Of a stretch of DNA of 13,132 nt, positions 12,729-13,132 are shown in pieces. Location: the NCBI GenBank assembly GCA_964478455.1, contig CAYZJD010000095.1, positions 1 through 13,132 on the forward strand, read 5' to 3'. Source of the DNA: CAYZJD01 sp964478455. Its GTDB lineage: Bacteria > Acidobacteriota > Terriglobia > Bryobacterales > Bryobacteraceae. The notes under the pieces were generated by a model. The model was not told the origin of the DNA. It ran no database searches and saw only the letters and a list, made by a program, of their open reading frames with translations. The translations under genes were made by a program, and so were the position numbers. Every line of letters begins with the position of its first letter. The stretch's first letter is position 1.

Positions 12729-13132
12729 ATGTCCGAGATGAAGAAGATCGCCGTACTCGGGGCCGGCAACATCGGCGCGGCACTGATCGGCGGCATTCTG
12801 AAAGGCGGGGTAGCGGACCGCAAGCATCTGGTGGCCACGGTGCGCACGCCAGAGCGGGCCAAGGAGCTTGCGCAGAAGTACGGGATCACGGTCACGGCCG
12901 GCGGAAACCGCGAGGCGTCCGAATCGGCCGATATCGTGATCCTGGCGGTGAAGCCGCCGACGCTGCCGCGAGTGCTGGAAGAGATCCGCGAAGGATTGCG
13001 CGGCGACCAGATTCTGATTTCGCTGGCGGCGGCCGTGCCGATCGTGCTGATCGAGAAGATCGCCGGCAAGCGGATCCCGATCTTCCGGGCGATGCCGAAC
13101 ATCCCGGTGGTGGTCGAGGAAGGCGCGACGGC
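12729..13132 (+). CDS. proC: Pyrroline-5-carboxylate reductase, 3' truncated by the window
   Basis: 134 codons are visible and open to the right edge. The N-terminus MSEMKKIAVLGAGNIGAALI carries the GxGxxG dinucleotide-binding motif. ESADIVILAVKPPTLPRVLE and the segment QILISLAAAVPI, followed by RAMPNIPVVVEEGAT, are characteristic of ProC; the RxMPN motif is diagnostic. The enzyme reduces 1-pyrroline-5-carboxylate to proline with NAD(P)H, the last step of proline synthesis. About half of a normal ~270-residue protein is present. ATG at 12729 is used; a second ATG three codons later (12738) would also preserve the fold. Confidence 0.93.
   Translation, partial: MSEMKKIAVLGAGNIGAALIGGILKGGVADRKHLVATVRTPERAKELAQKYGITVTAGGNREASESADIVILAVKPPTLPRVLEEIREGLRGDQILISLAAAVPIVLIEKIAGKRIPIFRAMPNIPVVVEEGAT

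Noticed and set aside
1..13132. CRISPR array, tRNA or rRNA genes, IS transposase
   Set aside because: No regularly spaced short repeats, cloverleaf-like sequences, rRNA segments or transposase domains were seen on either strand.

Overview
The window looks like chromosomal DNA from a GC-rich soil-type Acidobacteriota, most likely near Bryobacterales/Candidatus Solibacter. This is inferred from an Oar-like TonB-dependent receptor with an N-terminal carboxypeptidase-regulatory-like domain, an ECF sigma/zinc anti-sigma operon whose anti-sigma factor ends in a 'DDPNVIIIWL' tail, a bacterial class II photolyase, and dispersed hairpin repeats. No rRNA, tRNA, CRISPR array, IS transposase or phage gene was seen.

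Layout. 1-119 is the 3' end of a sigma-54-type (NtrC-like) regulator, reduced to its Fis-type helix-turn-helix. 428-3853 is a large outer-membrane TonB-dependent receptor. 4173-6060 is a tight three-gene operon with ATGA overlaps: ECF sigma factor, membrane zinc-finger anti-sigma factor, and a secreted secretin-N-like protein. 6201-6866 is a membrane-anchored SRPBCC-fold protein. 6921-8483 is a stand-alone nuoM, the complex I proton-pumping subunit M. On the minus strand lie a vapBC-type toxin-antitoxin pair (8491-9134) with a perfect palindromic operator, and a radical SAM/SPASM protein (9200-10267). On the plus strand follow a class II CPD photolyase, a TIGR01777 SDR epimerase and the 5' part of proC, which runs off the window.

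The most unusual structure is a three-copy direct repeat. The intact regulator tail at the left edge is followed by an imperfect ~65-bp hairpin. The same 'regulator 3' end plus hairpin' unit recurs after the TonB receptor (3947-4115) and after the sigma operon (6088-6192), always in the same orientation. The receptor and the sigma operon are thus each bracketed by copies of a gene tail. The six differences between copies 1 and 2 are all synonymous, which points to a template that was under coding selection. Two readings fit: modules inserted at the 3' end of the regulator gene with that end regenerated, or a hairpin repeat that carries a gene tail when copied. No recombinase is visible in the window.

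The remaining genes are mostly independent housekeeping or stress functions. The sigma/anti-sigma/secretin-like operon probably forms an envelope-signalling unit, but nothing in the sequence shows which genes it controls.
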